Shown: positions 42,922 to 51,988 of the stretch, piece by piece
Numbering within the stretch: position 1 is the first letter of the stretch
How the letters are laid out: every line of letters begins with the position of its first letter
NCBI RefSeq assembly: GCF_000964085.1
Contig: NZ_JZRB01000032.1
Location: 1 to 62,590 of the forward strand
Length of the DNA stretch: 62,590 nt
Direction: 5' to 3'
Origin: Luteibacter yeojuensis
GTDB lineage: Bacteria > Pseudomonadota > Gammaproteobacteria > Xanthomonadales > Rhodanobacteraceae
The notes under the pieces: model-generated
What the model was told of the DNA's origin: nothing
The model's input: only the letters and a program-made list of their open reading frames with translations
Database searches by the model: none
Position numbers and translations under genes: made by a program

Positions 42922-44123
42922 GAGGCGGCGGCGACGGGTGTTCCTGGTGCGGCGGCCGCACCCGTGGCATGCACCGGCGGCGCCAGTTCGAAGTCGCGGT
43001 AGAGGTTGGGGTTGCCGGTCATGCCGGCCTCGGCGGCCTTGGCGATGTTGTACATTTCGCGGGCGGTCACGTAGTGCAGCACGTGGTCCTTGCCGTCGTT
43101 GTAGCGTTGCTCGAGGTAATCGTGCATGTCGTCGACGGGCTTGCCCAGCAGCGTATCCATGTCGCGTTCCTGGGTGCCGTGGGTATGGATCTTGATGAAA
43201 ATCCACTCCGGCCGGCCCTCGACGTGGATGCCGGTGTCCACCCATTGGTCCACGCGGCTGCGGGTGGGCGGGCAACCCTGGCGAATGTCGGAGTTCTCGA
43301 TGCGCGGGATGATGCCGAAGCGCCGCTGTTTCCAGTTCAGGCCGAGCACGCCCTGGATGATCAGCAGGTCGCCGCTGGGTTTGCCTCCCACGCGCATGGG
43401 TACACCCGTGTCGTGGCCCTTGGGCTTGCCGCAGGCGTCGGCCGCGTAATAGATGCTGTTCGACATCCGCGTCTGGGTATCGCTGGGCGCGGAGGGCAGG
43501 GTGAAGTCGGCGTAGCAGCCGAGCTCGCGCAGCAGCACCAGCTCGTTGTTGATGCCGCACCAGCGGCCATCGGGCCGGCTGTTGGCGAGACACCAGTTGC
43601 CGTGGATGAAGGCGAATTTGAGTTGCCCGGTCACCGGGTCACGTGGAAGGGCACCGTGGCGCTGATGAAGTAGCCTGTTGAACCGATCCAGGGTGGCGAC
43701 GAAATTTTCGGGGGTATCGTCGTCGTGGTGGAGGTGGATCTCGATCTCACCAAAGCCGTCGGCACACAGGTGGGCTAGCTTGTCCAGGTGCTCTTCCACG
43801 TACTCTTCTTCGGGGTAGAAGAAGCAATGTTGCGGCGGCCGCCCGTCGGCATCGCGGTGCCGACTAGCCATGGCGCGGTACTCCGTGCACCAGCGGTCCA
43901 CGCGGTGCCGCTGGCGGTCCATGTCCACGCGGCCCCAGTTGGGCTCGAAGTGGTCCACGAAGCAGAACATGATGTGTTTCGTACCTTCTACCCTGGGCGC
44001 CTTGCGCCGGGTGAGGTAGCCCCACAGCCAGTACTGCATGTTGCGGGCGCGGATGGCGAAGGCCACGGCCGCGGCGAACAGGGCGAGGGCGGCGCAGGCC
44101 GCGACGAGGAGGGGAGCGATCAT
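42918..44123 (-). CDS. Deacetylase/hydrolase-like membrane-anchored protein of EPS operon
   Basis: A 401-residue protein with one N-terminal membrane helix (about 4-24), then a polysaccharide-deacetylase/GH-type barrel. Candidate metal or catalytic parts are FCFVDHFEPNW (Asp/His near the first strand), EIHLHHDDDTPENF and FAFIHGNWCLANSRPDGRWCG, and IKIHTHGTQ near the end. It is more distant than the two NodB-type proteins in the same operon. The last gene of the minus-strand operon, it overlaps the preceding glycosyltransferase by ATGA. An Ala/Gly/Pro tail ends the protein. Confidence 0.78.
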   Translation of the reverse strand: MIAPLLVAACAALALFAAAVAFAIRARNMQYWLWGYLTRRKAPRVEGTKHIMFCFVDHFEPNWGRVDMDRQRHRVDRWCTEYRAMASRHRDADGRPPQHCFFYPEEEYVEEHLDKLAHLCADGFGEIEIHLHHDDDTPENFVATLDRFNRLLHQRHGALPRDPVTGQLKFAFIHGNWCLANSRPDGRWCGINNELVLLRELGCYADFTLPSAPSDTQTRMSNSIYYAADACGKPKGHDTGVPMRVGGKPSGDLLIIQGVLGLNWKQRRFGIIPRIENSDIRQGCPPTRSRVDQWVDTGIHVEGRPEWIFIKIHTHGTQERDMDTLLGKPVDDMHDYLEQRYNDGKDHVLHYVTAREMYNIAKAAEAGMTGNPNLYRDFELAPPVHATGAAAAPGTPVAAAS

Positions 44124-45364
44124 GCGGTGGCTCCCGCGGGTACCAGGGTAAGGAGTTGTTCGGCGTTGTTGCGCCACTGGCGCTCGCTGGCGATGTAGTC
44201 GCGGGCGGCGGCGCCGACGCGGCGCTGTTCGTCGGCCTCACTGGCCAGGGCCAGCACGCGCTCGACGCATGCCGCGGCGTCGCCGCGCGGAAACAGCCAG
44301 CCGGTGCGGCCATCGGCGATCACTTCGGCCACGGGGGCGTAGTCGGGCGCCACCACGGCCACGCCCATGCCCATGAGTTCGAACAGCTTCATGGGCGAGC
44401 CGTAGTGGTTGGAGTTGGGCAGCACGGCGTAATCCATGCAGGCGATCCAGCTGGCCACCTCGTCGTGGGGCACGCGGCCGGGCAGCAGCACACGCTCGCT
44501 GAGGCCGCGCGCGGCCACCAGGTCGCGAACCGCCGGCAGGGTCTTGCCATCGCCCACGAACACCAGCGCAAGGCCCGGGGCTTGGTCGAGGCGGTTGGCG
44601 ATCGCTTCGACGAACGCGTCCACGCCATGCCAGTGCGCGAACACGCCGATATGCCCGCACACCGTGCGCCCGGTGAGGCCGCGGGCGGCGCGCAGGGCGT
44701 CGCGGTCGTATTTCGCCGGGTCGAAAGCGGGCAGGTCCACCGCGTTCGGCGAGATCACCGATGGTGCGATGGCGCCATAGGCCTCGACGGCCTTGTCGCG
44801 GAAGTAGGTGGAAATGAAGACCAGCCCCGTGGCCCGGCGGAAGCACCAGCGCTCCACTCGCTGCGCGAGGCGCTTCATCTTCAGCGGCCGCACGCGTTCG
44901 ACGAGGGCGGAGTCGTTGATCTCCAGCACGATGGGGATGCCGCGCCGCCGCGCCATCCACACGGTGGCGAAGAGGAACAGCGAATAGCGCTCGTACACCA
45001 GCCGCGGCGGCGTCGCGCGCCACGCGCGCCCCATCCGGACGAAGGTGACGAGGTTGTAAAGCAACTCGAACATCTCGAAGACCACGCCCGGCAGCTTCGT
45101 CACCATCGCCGCGAGCCCTCGCTGGCCCGTGCCGCCGCTAGCCACCGGCGCCGCAGGCGCGGCCGCGACCGAGGCCGCACCGGTAGCCGTACCCGCACCC
45201 ACACCCGAACCCGCCGGCTTGGCATGCCCATGCTCAGGGTCGGCCCCCGGGAACGACATCACCGACACATCGTGGCCCAGTTCGCGCAAGGCATTGACGA
45301 TGCCGCGGATATGCACGCCTTCGACGTGCTGGCCCCGGGTGCGGTGGTGGTAGAGGATGTTCAC
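44120..45364 (-). CDS. Glycosyltransferase family 4 protein
   Basis: A 414-residue cytosolic GT-B glycosyltransferase. The N-terminal acceptor domain starts VNILYHHRTRGQHVEGVHIRG. The donor domain has GHIGVFAHWHG, LVFVGDGKTLPAVRD, LPGRVPHDEVASWIACMDYAVLPN and the E-x7-E-like GSPMKLFELMGMGVAVVAPD. A low-complexity Ala/Gly/Pro insert of about 35 residues follows residue 48 and breaks the N-terminal domain, which is unusual. The GTG start overlaps the preceding stop (GTGA). Confidence 0.9.
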   Translation of the reverse strand: MNILYHHRTRGQHVEGVHIRGIVNALRELGHDVSVMSFPGADPEHGHAKPAGSGVGAGTATGAASVAAAPAAPVASGGTGQRGLAAMVTKLPGVVFEMFELLYNLVTFVRMGRAWRATPPRLVYERYSLFLFATVWMARRRGIPIVLEINDSALVERVRPLKMKRLAQRVERWCFRRATGLVFISTYFRDKAVEAYGAIAPSVISPNAVDLPAFDPAKYDRDALRAARGLTGRTVCGHIGVFAHWHGVDAFVEAIANRLDQAPGLALVFVGDGKTLPAVRDLVAARGLSERVLLPGRVPHDEVASWIACMDYAVLPNSNHYGSPMKLFELMGMGVAVVAPDYAPVAEVIADGRTGWLFPRGDAAACVERVLALASEADEQRRVGAAARDYIASERQWRNNAEQLLTLVPAGATA

Positions 45365-45999
45365 GAATGGCTTCCCGGCAGGGCATCGAAGCGCATGCCG
45401 GCGGCGATCCATTCCGGCAGGATGGCATCGAGCGCTTCGGCGGCCTTGTCGCTGTCGTCGTGCATCAGCACGATGTCGCCCGGCGCGGGCGGGTCGTTGC
45501 GCAGGCGGTTGATGAGCCAGTCGGTGGGCTGGTCCTGGTAGTCCAGGCTGTCGTACGACCAGTAGACGAAGCTGCGCTTGCGCCGTGCGAAATGCATGAG
45601 CAGCTGTGCGCCCACGTAGCCGTGCGGCGGCCGCATGCGGTGGTGCGGCCGGTCGTCGAACAGGCGCAGCAGGGCGTCGGTGCGGTACACCTCGTCGAGC
45701 TGCTTGCGCAGGTTCATGTTGCGGAACGACCAGTGGCTGTACGAATGGTTGCCGATCATGTGGCCATCGGCCACGATGCGCGCCACGATCTCGGGGTACT
45801 GCTCGATCTTCTCGCCCACCAGGAAGAAGCTGGCCTTCACGCCATGGCGGGCCAGCACGTCCAGCAGCCTGGGCGTGTGTGCGGGCTCCGGGCCGTCATC
45901 GAAGCTGAGGTAGCAGGTGGCGTCCTTCTTCGCCCGCGTCATCAGCAGGTGGTCGGGGAGCAGGCCCAGCAGTTCGTGTTTCTTCGGTCGGCGGATCAT
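45361..45999 (-). CDS. Polysaccharide deacetylase (NodB type)
   Basis: A 212-residue compact NodB-fold enzyme of the carbohydrate esterase 4 family. Motif 1 is LSFDDGPEP (catalytic base and metal Asp), motif 2 NHSYSHW (metal His pair), motif 3 RMRPPHGYVG, then the C-terminal IVLMHDD. No signal peptide, so it would act in the cytosol, perhaps on a lipid-linked sugar. It overlaps both neighbours by 4 bp. Confidence 0.92.
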   Translation of the reverse strand: MIRRPKKHELLGLLPDHLLMTRAKKDATCYLSFDDGPEPAHTPRLLDVLARHGVKASFFLVGEKIEQYPEIVARIVADGHMIGNHSYSHWSFRNMNLRKQLDEVYRTDALLRLFDDRPHHRMRPPHGYVGAQLLMHFARRKRSFVYWSYDSLDYQDQPTDWLINRLRNDPPAPGDIVLMHDDSDKAAEALDAILPEWIAAGMRFDALPGSHS

Positions 46000-47168
46000 G
46001 CATTCATACTCACGTGGGCCGGCGCGCCGGCGGCGACGCGCCCGAGCATCCGCTCGAGCCGGTCGATGTTGTCTTCCCAGCGGAAGCTGGTGGCATGGGC
46101 GGCGATGGCCTCCGGGTCCACGTGGCGGCCCAGCATCTCGGCCAGCGCCGGCGCCAGCAGCTCGGGGTGGTGGGCGGGTACCAGCGTGCCGGCATACGCC
46201 GGCACCACCTCGGGGATACCGCCTACGGCGGTGGCCACCACCGGCGTGCCGCAGGCCATGGCTTCCAGCACCACGTTGGGCACGCCCTCGTTGTGGCTGG
46301 GCAGGCAGAGCACGTCGGCGGCGCGGAACCAGTCCGGCAGCGAGGCATGCGGCGCCGAGCCCATGAAATGCACCGCGGGCGCGCAGCACAGCGAGGCGGC
46401 GCGGTTCTCCAGCGTGGCGCTGTCGGGGCCGTCGCCGACGAAGTAAAGCCGGGCATCCGGCCGCTGCTTGGCCAGCAACGGGAACGCTTCGATCAGGTCC
46501 ATGCAGCCCTTGGTGACCTTCAGGTTGCCGGCGTACAGCACCACCGGCGCATCCAGCGGCAAGCCCAGCCGCTCGCGCGCCGCACGGCGGTCGCCGCGGC
46601 GGAACAGCTTGCCGTCCACGCCGTTGTAGACCGTCTCCACCTGGTCGGGCCGGGCGCCGAGCTCCACGGCCTTCGCGGCCAGGGCCTTGCTCACCGCCAG
46701 CACGGCACCGGCGGAGCGCAGCGCATGGCGGATCTGCGGGCGCCGCAGGGGCGAGGCGGCCTGCACGTTGAGGTCGCTGCCGTGCACCTTCACCACGTAC
46801 GGTACGCCCAGCAGGTGGGCGATCCACGCGGCGGCGGCTGCATCGGGGAACGCCCAGCTGGCCAGGATCACGTCGTAGCGCGCCAGGCGCAGCGCGCGCC
46901 CGCGCTGCCACATCACGCACGCGGCGTAGCACAGCGCATTGAGGAAGCGGCCGATGCCCGGTGGGTGGTAGAAGGTGAAATGGTCGCGGTTCACGTGGGG
47001 CACGTGCACCTGCCCGCGCGCGCCGGCCATCTTTTCGCGAAAGTCGACCGCGGTGAGCACGTCCACCTCGTGGCGCTCGCCCAGCCGCTCGAACTGCTGG
47101 CGGTTGAAGGTGCCGCGCCGCGGGTCCCACGGCGTGGGGAACAGGTTGGTAAGCACGAGGATCTTCAC
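45996..47168 (-). CDS. Glycosyltransferase family 4 protein
   Basis: A 390-residue GT-B enzyme. It starts VKILVLTNLFPTPWDPRRGTFNRQQ, has VKVHGSDLNVQAASP and VYNGVDGKLF, then the donor-site blocks VVLYAGNLKVTKGCMDLIEAF, LYFVGDGPD and the E-x7-E motif EGVPNVVLEAMACGTPVVAT. It adds one sugar of the repeat unit; which one is unknown. GTG start overlapping the previous stop. Confidence 0.92.
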   Translation of the reverse strand: MKILVLTNLFPTPWDPRRGTFNRQQFERLGERHEVDVLTAVDFREKMAGARGQVHVPHVNRDHFTFYHPPGIGRFLNALCYAACVMWQRGRALRLARYDVILASWAFPDAAAAAWIAHLLGVPYVVKVHGSDLNVQAASPLRRPQIRHALRSAGAVLAVSKALAAKAVELGARPDQVETVYNGVDGKLFRRGDRRAARERLGLPLDAPVVLYAGNLKVTKGCMDLIEAFPLLAKQRPDARLYFVGDGPDSATLENRAASLCCAPAVHFMGSAPHASLPDWFRAADVLCLPSHNEGVPNVVLEAMACGTPVVATAVGGIPEVVPAYAGTLVPAHHPELLAPALAEMLGRHVDPEAIAAHATSFRWEDNIDRLERMLGRVAAGAPAHVSMNA

Positions 47169-48283
47169 GGCAGCGCCTCCACGTGCCCGAAGTACAGGCG
47201 GGTGTAGCGGGCCGCCATGGCCTGCAGCGAGCCGTGCTGCTCCACCCACGAGCGGGCCGCGCGGCCGAACGCGCTGGCCTGCTGCGAGGCGTGCAGCATC
47301 TCCACCATGGCGTCGGCCAGCGCCGGTGCATCGCAGGGCGGCACCAGGCGGCCCGTGGCGCGGTCGCGGACGATCTCGGCGTTGCCACCCACGTCGGTGG
47401 CCACGATGGGCAGGCCGGCGGCGCAGGCCTCCAGCAAGGCCATGGAATAGCCCTCGGTGACCGAGGACAACACGAAGAGGTCCAGCCCCTGTAGCAACTC
47501 GTGCACGTCGTCGCGGTCGCCGAGGAAATGCACGCAGCCGGCGATGCCTTCGTCGAAGGCGCACGCGCGCAGCGTTTCGCGCAGCTCGCCATCGCCGATC
47601 AGCACCAGCACGGTATCGCGGCGCAGGTGGCGCACGGCGCGGAACGCGCGGATCAGGCTGGCCTGGTCCTTCGCCCAGTTCAGGCGGCCCACGGTGCCTA
47701 TGATGCGCGTGCGCGAGGGCACGTTGATGAGCCGGGCCAGGCGCTCGTGCATGGCGTCGTTCGCCACCTCGAACCCGTCGAGGCGGATGCCGTTGGGCAC
47801 GACGCAGCACTTCCCGGCGGGGAACATGCCCCGGCCCACGGCATCGCGGCGCGCCGCTTCGCACACGGCCACCACGGTATCGGTGGCCGACATGGCGCGG
47901 CGGAACAGCCACTCGCGGCGGCCTGGCTTGCGCGTGGCGCCCATGCCGTGCCGCGTGTTCACCACCTGGCGGATGCCCATGCCGGCGCTGGCCAGCACGG
48001 CCTGGTAGTGCGCCACGGCGTTATGCGTGTGCAGTACCTCGGTGCGGTGCTCGGCGATGAACTTGCGGGCCAGGCCCACGGCGCGCAGGTCGAAACCCGT
48101 ACGCTTGTCGCAGGCGCGCACCGGGATGCCCTTGATCTCCAGCTCGGTGGCCATCGCGCCACGCTCGAACAGGCAGACCACCTGCACCTTGTGGCCCTCG
48201 CGGTGCTGCTGGGTCACCAGGTCGATGACCATGCGCTCCAGGCCGCCCCGGTTCAGGTTTTCGACGACATGGGTGATGTTCAC
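47165..48283 (-). CDS. Glycosyltransferase family 4 protein, XrtA-cluster type
   Basis: A 372-residue GT-B enzyme beginning with the typical NITHVVENLNRGGLERMV, with VLHTHNAVAHYQAVLA, VPNGIRLDGF, IIGTVGRLNWAKDQASLIRAF, VLIGDGEL and the E-x7-E block EGYSMALLEACAAGLPIVAT. It resembles the glycosyltransferases found with exosortase-A polysaccharide genes. GTG start with 4-bp overlap on both sides. Confidence 0.92.
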   Translation of the reverse strand: MNITHVVENLNRGGLERMVIDLVTQQHREGHKVQVVCLFERGAMATELEIKGIPVRACDKRTGFDLRAVGLARKFIAEHRTEVLHTHNAVAHYQAVLASAGMGIRQVVNTRHGMGATRKPGRREWLFRRAMSATDTVVAVCEAARRDAVGRGMFPAGKCCVVPNGIRLDGFEVANDAMHERLARLINVPSRTRIIGTVGRLNWAKDQASLIRAFRAVRHLRRDTVLVLIGDGELRETLRACAFDEGIAGCVHFLGDRDDVHELLQGLDLFVLSSVTEGYSMALLEACAAGLPIVATDVGGNAEIVRDRATGRLVPPCDAPALADAMVEMLHASQQASAFGRAARSWVEQHGSLQAMAARYTRLYFGHVEALP

Positions 48284-49635
48284 GGCGTGAGCTCCGAGAC
48301 GGTGACGCGCAGCTTGCCGCTACGGGTCAGCGGGATATCGTCGACGAAATGGCAATGCAGTTCCGCGCTGTCGCCAAGCACCTTGGCCACCTCGCGCTGG
48401 ATATAGGAAAGTGACGCATCGTCGAAGCCCTGGCCGCGCACGATCGAGAGGTCCAGCCGGTCGAGCGTGCGCTGCACCAGCTGGAAGCGCGCCAGGCCCG
48501 GCACGTCCTTCAGCATGTGCGGGAAGAATTCGCCCGGCAGCACGTGGCCGGCGCGCGTGCGGATGGCGTCAAGCTTGCGCCCGTCGACGCTGGCCAGCAG
48601 CGGCAGCCCACGCCCGCAGGCGCACTGGCCGTGGTAATGCGTGGCCATGTCGCCGTTCACGTAGCGGATGAAGGGCATGCCGTAGTTGAAGAGATCGGTG
48701 ATGCACACCTCGCCGCTGCCGTGCGTCGTGGGCGTGCCGGCGGCGTCGAGCGTCTCCACCATCAGGTGGTCCGCGTTCACGTGCAGGCCATCGCGGTGCT
48801 CGCATTCCGAGGCGATGAGCATGAACTCGCGGCAGCCGTAGGTGTTGAACACGGGGGCGCCGAACGCCTGCTCGATCAGCTCGCGCTGGAACGGGTGCAG
48901 GGCTTCGGCGGCGCCGATGATCGAGGCCGGGCGCGCCACGCGCCGCCCGGTGGCGAGGAGGAACTGCGCCAGCCGCACCAGCGGGCCCACGTAGGCGACG
49001 ATCACCTCGGGCTTGTACGCATCGATGGCATCGGCGTACGACGCCAGGTTCGCCTCGGTCATGGCGAAGCTGTTGAGCTGCTTGCGGGCGAAGACGGCGT
49101 TGTAGAGCTGGTCCTTCAGCTGGTGCGCCCGGGTGGGCTCGCCCACCGTGCCGCCCCACAGGAACAGCGTGCGCCGGCCCATGCGCGAGCCGGCCCAGCC
49201 GTAGCCGCGCCACATCACGGCTACGCGCCGGTCGTTGCTCTCGCGCGTGTAGCCAAAACGCAGGGGCTCGCCGGTGGAGCCACCGGTGGCCTTGTAGGCC
49301 AGGCCGTCGCGCAGCGAGGTGGCCTTCAGCCGGTCGCCGTGTTCGCGGATGTCGGCCTTGGTGAGCACCGGCAGCAACGCCACGTCGGCCGGGGTGCGGA
49401 TATCGGCCGGCGACAGCCCCATCTGCGCCCAGCGGTCGCGGTAGAACGGCACCTCGCGCTGGCACCAGTCGAGCAGCCGCTTCAGCCGGCTGAACTGCAG
49501 GTCGCGGATCTGCTCCGCGGGGAGCCACTGGGCCTTCGCGTACTCACGCACATGGCGCGGCGTGCCGCGGCGGCGCAGGCCGCCTTCGTAGGCCGGCCAC
49601 AGCACGTGGCGGAACAGGGGCTCGTACAGGCTCAT
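48280..49635 (-). CDS. CapK/PaaK-like adenylate-forming enzyme
   Basis: A 451-residue member of the phenylacetate-CoA ligase family, in the branch found in capsule clusters (CapK). Parts: KATGGSTGEPLRFGYTRE (ATP-binding P-loop-like motif), GAAEALHPFQRELIEQAFGAPVFNTYGCREFMLIASECEH (A5-like region), RYVNGDMATHYHGQCACGRGLPLL, and LTRSGKLRVTV near the C-terminus with the conserved lysine. It may activate an acyl or amino acid as adenylate for attachment to the glycan or, speculatively, for loading a carrier domain. It overlaps neighbours by 4 bp. Confidence 0.9.
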   Translation of the reverse strand: MSLYEPLFRHVLWPAYEGGLRRRGTPRHVREYAKAQWLPAEQIRDLQFSRLKRLLDWCQREVPFYRDRWAQMGLSPADIRTPADVALLPVLTKADIREHGDRLKATSLRDGLAYKATGGSTGEPLRFGYTRESNDRRVAVMWRGYGWAGSRMGRRTLFLWGGTVGEPTRAHQLKDQLYNAVFARKQLNSFAMTEANLASYADAIDAYKPEVIVAYVGPLVRLAQFLLATGRRVARPASIIGAAEALHPFQRELIEQAFGAPVFNTYGCREFMLIASECEHRDGLHVNADHLMVETLDAAGTPTTHGSGEVCITDLFNYGMPFIRYVNGDMATHYHGQCACGRGLPLLASVDGRKLDAIRTRAGHVLPGEFFPHMLKDVPGLARFQLVQRTLDRLDLSIVRGQGFDDASLSYIQREVAKVLGDSAELHCHFVDDIPLTRSGKLRVTVSELTP

Positions 49636-50891
49636 TGGGTGCGCAGCAGCACGGCCACGAGGACGAACAGGCCGGCGATGCTGCACATGGCCGCCGGCAC
49701 CCAGCGCCAGCCATCGCGGGCGAAGCGGAAGGTGGGCAGCTCGGGCCAGCGGCGGCGGGCGCCGACGTAATGCCCAGCCACCACGGCGGTGATCAGGTAC
49801 AGCACCACCATGTACGTGCGGCTCAGGAAGAACGCGCAGGCGAACAGGCCGCACAGCGACAGCAACAGCGTCAGCGCCAGCTGTTTCTCCATGGCCCACT
49901 CTGCCTCCCGCCCCGGTTCGTTGGCGGCAGTATGCGGATGGCGGACGATCGTCAACATCATCCAGAAGCCGTAGCCTACAAAGGCTAGCCATAGGATGAA
50001 GCCCAGGAAGCCGGTCTCGGCCAGTGCCAGCACGAACGAGTTATGCGCGGTGAGCTCGTTGTACTCGGTGAAGTTGCCCGGGCCCACGCCCAGCAGGGGG
50101 CTGTCGCGGAACATCTCCAGGCCGGCGTACCAGGCGTCGACGCGGCCCGCGGCCGATTCCTCGCCCGCGTCCAGCTCTTCCATGCGCGAGGACAGCACCT
50201 TCAGGGCGGCCAGGCCGATGATGCCCAGCGTGCCGGCCACCACGATGCCCTTGCGGTACCAGATGTAGCAGCCCGCGGTCACCAGCACGGCCAGCATGGC
50301 GCCGCGCGAGTTGGTCAGGTAGGTGCCGTACAGCAGCAGCACCGCGACGGCCAGCCACAGCCAGCGGCCGCGTGCCCCCTTGCGGCCCAGGAACACGGCC
50401 ATGGGCAGCGCGGCGGCGAACAACAGGCCCAGGTCGTTCGGGTCGTTGAAGATGCCGACGTACTGGATGCGGTTGCCCTCGCCGATGGGGATGCCCGTCC
50501 AGCCCATGCCCGTCTGGGCCTGGCCCACGCCGTGCAGGGCCAGCACCGCGGAGCACGCCACGATGACCCCCATGGCCACGCGCACCCGGCGCTGCGTAGT
50601 GCAGCAGGCGCCGAGCACGAAGAAGGCGATGACCACCGGGCCGAAATGCGCCAGCTCGTCGAGCGCGCCGCCGGTCCAGCCGTTGCTCACCTGCGACACC
50701 ATCAGGATCAGCAGGAAGCAGGGCAGGATGATGAACTGCGGGGCTTCGAACGTCTTGTCGCGCGAGGCAAGCCACGCCAGGAAGGCGAGGCCCAGCACCA
50801 CCGGCAGGATGGGCACCAGGTCCAGCCCGGGCACGTAATCCTGCGGGCGGATGATGGTGAGGACCACATACAGGAGGATCAGGGGGAACAT
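49632..50891 (-). CDS. O-antigen ligase/polymerase family membrane protein (Wzy-like)
   Basis: A 419-residue membrane protein with about 10-12 helices, of the O-antigen polymerase/ligase family. The large periplasmic loop contains the signature-like NSRGAMLAVLV, GRVDAWYAGLEMFRDSPLLGVGPGNF and AHNSFVLALAETGFLGF (the H-N-S/GxGxxxF pattern). It would polymerise the flipped repeat units. GCAGGAG precedes ATG 50891, which overlaps the upstream deacetylase gene by 13 bp. Confidence 0.92.
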   Translation of the reverse strand: MFPLILLYVVLTIIRPQDYVPGLDLVPILPVVLGLAFLAWLASRDKTFEAPQFIILPCFLLILMVSQVSNGWTGGALDELAHFGPVVIAFFVLGACCTTQRRVRVAMGVIVACSAVLALHGVGQAQTGMGWTGIPIGEGNRIQYVGIFNDPNDLGLLFAAALPMAVFLGRKGARGRWLWLAVAVLLLYGTYLTNSRGAMLAVLVTAGCYIWYRKGIVVAGTLGIIGLAALKVLSSRMEELDAGEESAAGRVDAWYAGLEMFRDSPLLGVGPGNFTEYNELTAHNSFVLALAETGFLGFILWLAFVGYGFWMMLTIVRHPHTAANEPGREAEWAMEKQLALTLLLSLCGLFACAFFLSRTYMVVLYLITAVVAGHYVGARRRWPELPTFRFARDGWRWVPAAMCSIAGLFVLVAVLLRTQ

Positions 50892-51988
50892 GCCTGCTCC
50901 TGCGGCCCGTGCGCCTCGTGCGCCGCCGTGGGGTAGCTCATCAGCTGGGGCAGGGCCAGCATGGCCGCGAACCAGCCCGGGCCCATGTTGGCCTCCACCG
51001 GCAGGCGGTACAGGGAATAGCGGTTCTCGGAGGGCTCCGGGTTGGTGCCGCATATATAGCTGCAGGCCAGCTGGAAACCGGCCTTGCGCGTCGCGTCGAT
51101 CACCGCCTCGTTCCAGGCGCGGTCGCCGCCCACCGGGTAGGACATGAGCACCGCCGGGTTGCGCAGCTCGCGGTCCAGCGTGCGCTTGGAGGCCAGGATC
51201 TCGGCTTCCATCTCCTCGACGGGCAGGCGGGCCAGCATGCGGTGGTGCACGCCGTGCGAGCCGAACTCCAGCCCCGCCGCCTCCATCTCGCGCGCCTGGT
51301 CCCAGGTCATGGGGCGGCAATCCACCGGGCGGGCGCTGGCCGACGGCATGTTCCACTCCTGCTCGAGCCGCTCGGTCATGCTGCTCTGGCCATGGGCATC
51401 GAGCCACTTCATGCGTAGCAGCACGTTGCCGGCGATGCGGCGGCGGAGCAGGCGGTCGTCGGGCAGCGGCACGTCGATGCCGAGCTCGGGCAGCACGAGG
51501 CGTGGCGCCTTCGTCAGCAGGATCATGTGCACGAGCCAGTCGTACGAGTACGGCTCGCCCGAGTCGATGTGGCCCGTGGAGACGAAGAACGTGGCCGGCA
51601 CGCCTACCTCGTCAAGGATGGGCGCGGCGATGCGGTAGTTGTCGTCGTAGCCGTCGTCGAAGGTCACCGCCACCGTGTCCGGCGGCAGGGCCTCGCCCGC
51701 ATCCAGCGCGGCGACGATGTCGGTGAGGCGCATGGGGCGGAAGTACTTCTTCAGCCGGCGCATCTGCTCTCGGAATTCCTCGGGCGGCGTGCTGATGAGC
51801 TCCATGTCGAACTCGTACGTGGCCGGATCGGGGATCGGCATCACCCGGTGGTACGCGAGGATGCGCAGGTCGCGCTGCCACCAGGAGCGCACGCGTTGCA
51901 GCGAATGCAGCAGGCCGCTGGAGTAGCAAAGTTCGCCCAGCCTGCCCCGGATGCCGGGGGCGCCTCGTTGGTTCATCTCGATCACCAT
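50879..51988 (-). CDS. Polysaccharide deacetylase family protein, XrtA-cluster type
   Basis: A 369-residue NodB-domain protein. Motif 1 is AVTFDDGYDDN (about residue 110), motif 2 FGSHGVHHRML (about 240), with extra N-terminal (ILAYHRVMP) and inserted regions as in the larger exopolysaccharide-cluster deacetylases. No clear signal peptide. It starts 7 bp inside the preceding glycosyltransferase gene; ATG 51988 is chosen over an internal ATG at 51976. Confidence 0.9.
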   Translation of the reverse strand: MVIEMNQRGAPGIRGRLGELCYSSGLLHSLQRVRSWWQRDLRILAYHRVMPIPDPATYEFDMELISTPPEEFREQMRRLKKYFRPMRLTDIVAALDAGEALPPDTVAVTFDDGYDDNYRIAAPILDEVGVPATFFVSTGHIDSGEPYSYDWLVHMILLTKAPRLVLPELGIDVPLPDDRLLRRRIAGNVLLRMKWLDAHGQSSMTERLEQEWNMPSASARPVDCRPMTWDQAREMEAAGLEFGSHGVHHRMLARLPVEEMEAEILASKRTLDRELRNPAVLMSYPVGGDRAWNEAVIDATRKAGFQLACSYICGTNPEPSENRYSLYRLPVEANMGPGWFAAMLALPQLMSYPTAAHEAHGPQEQACSP

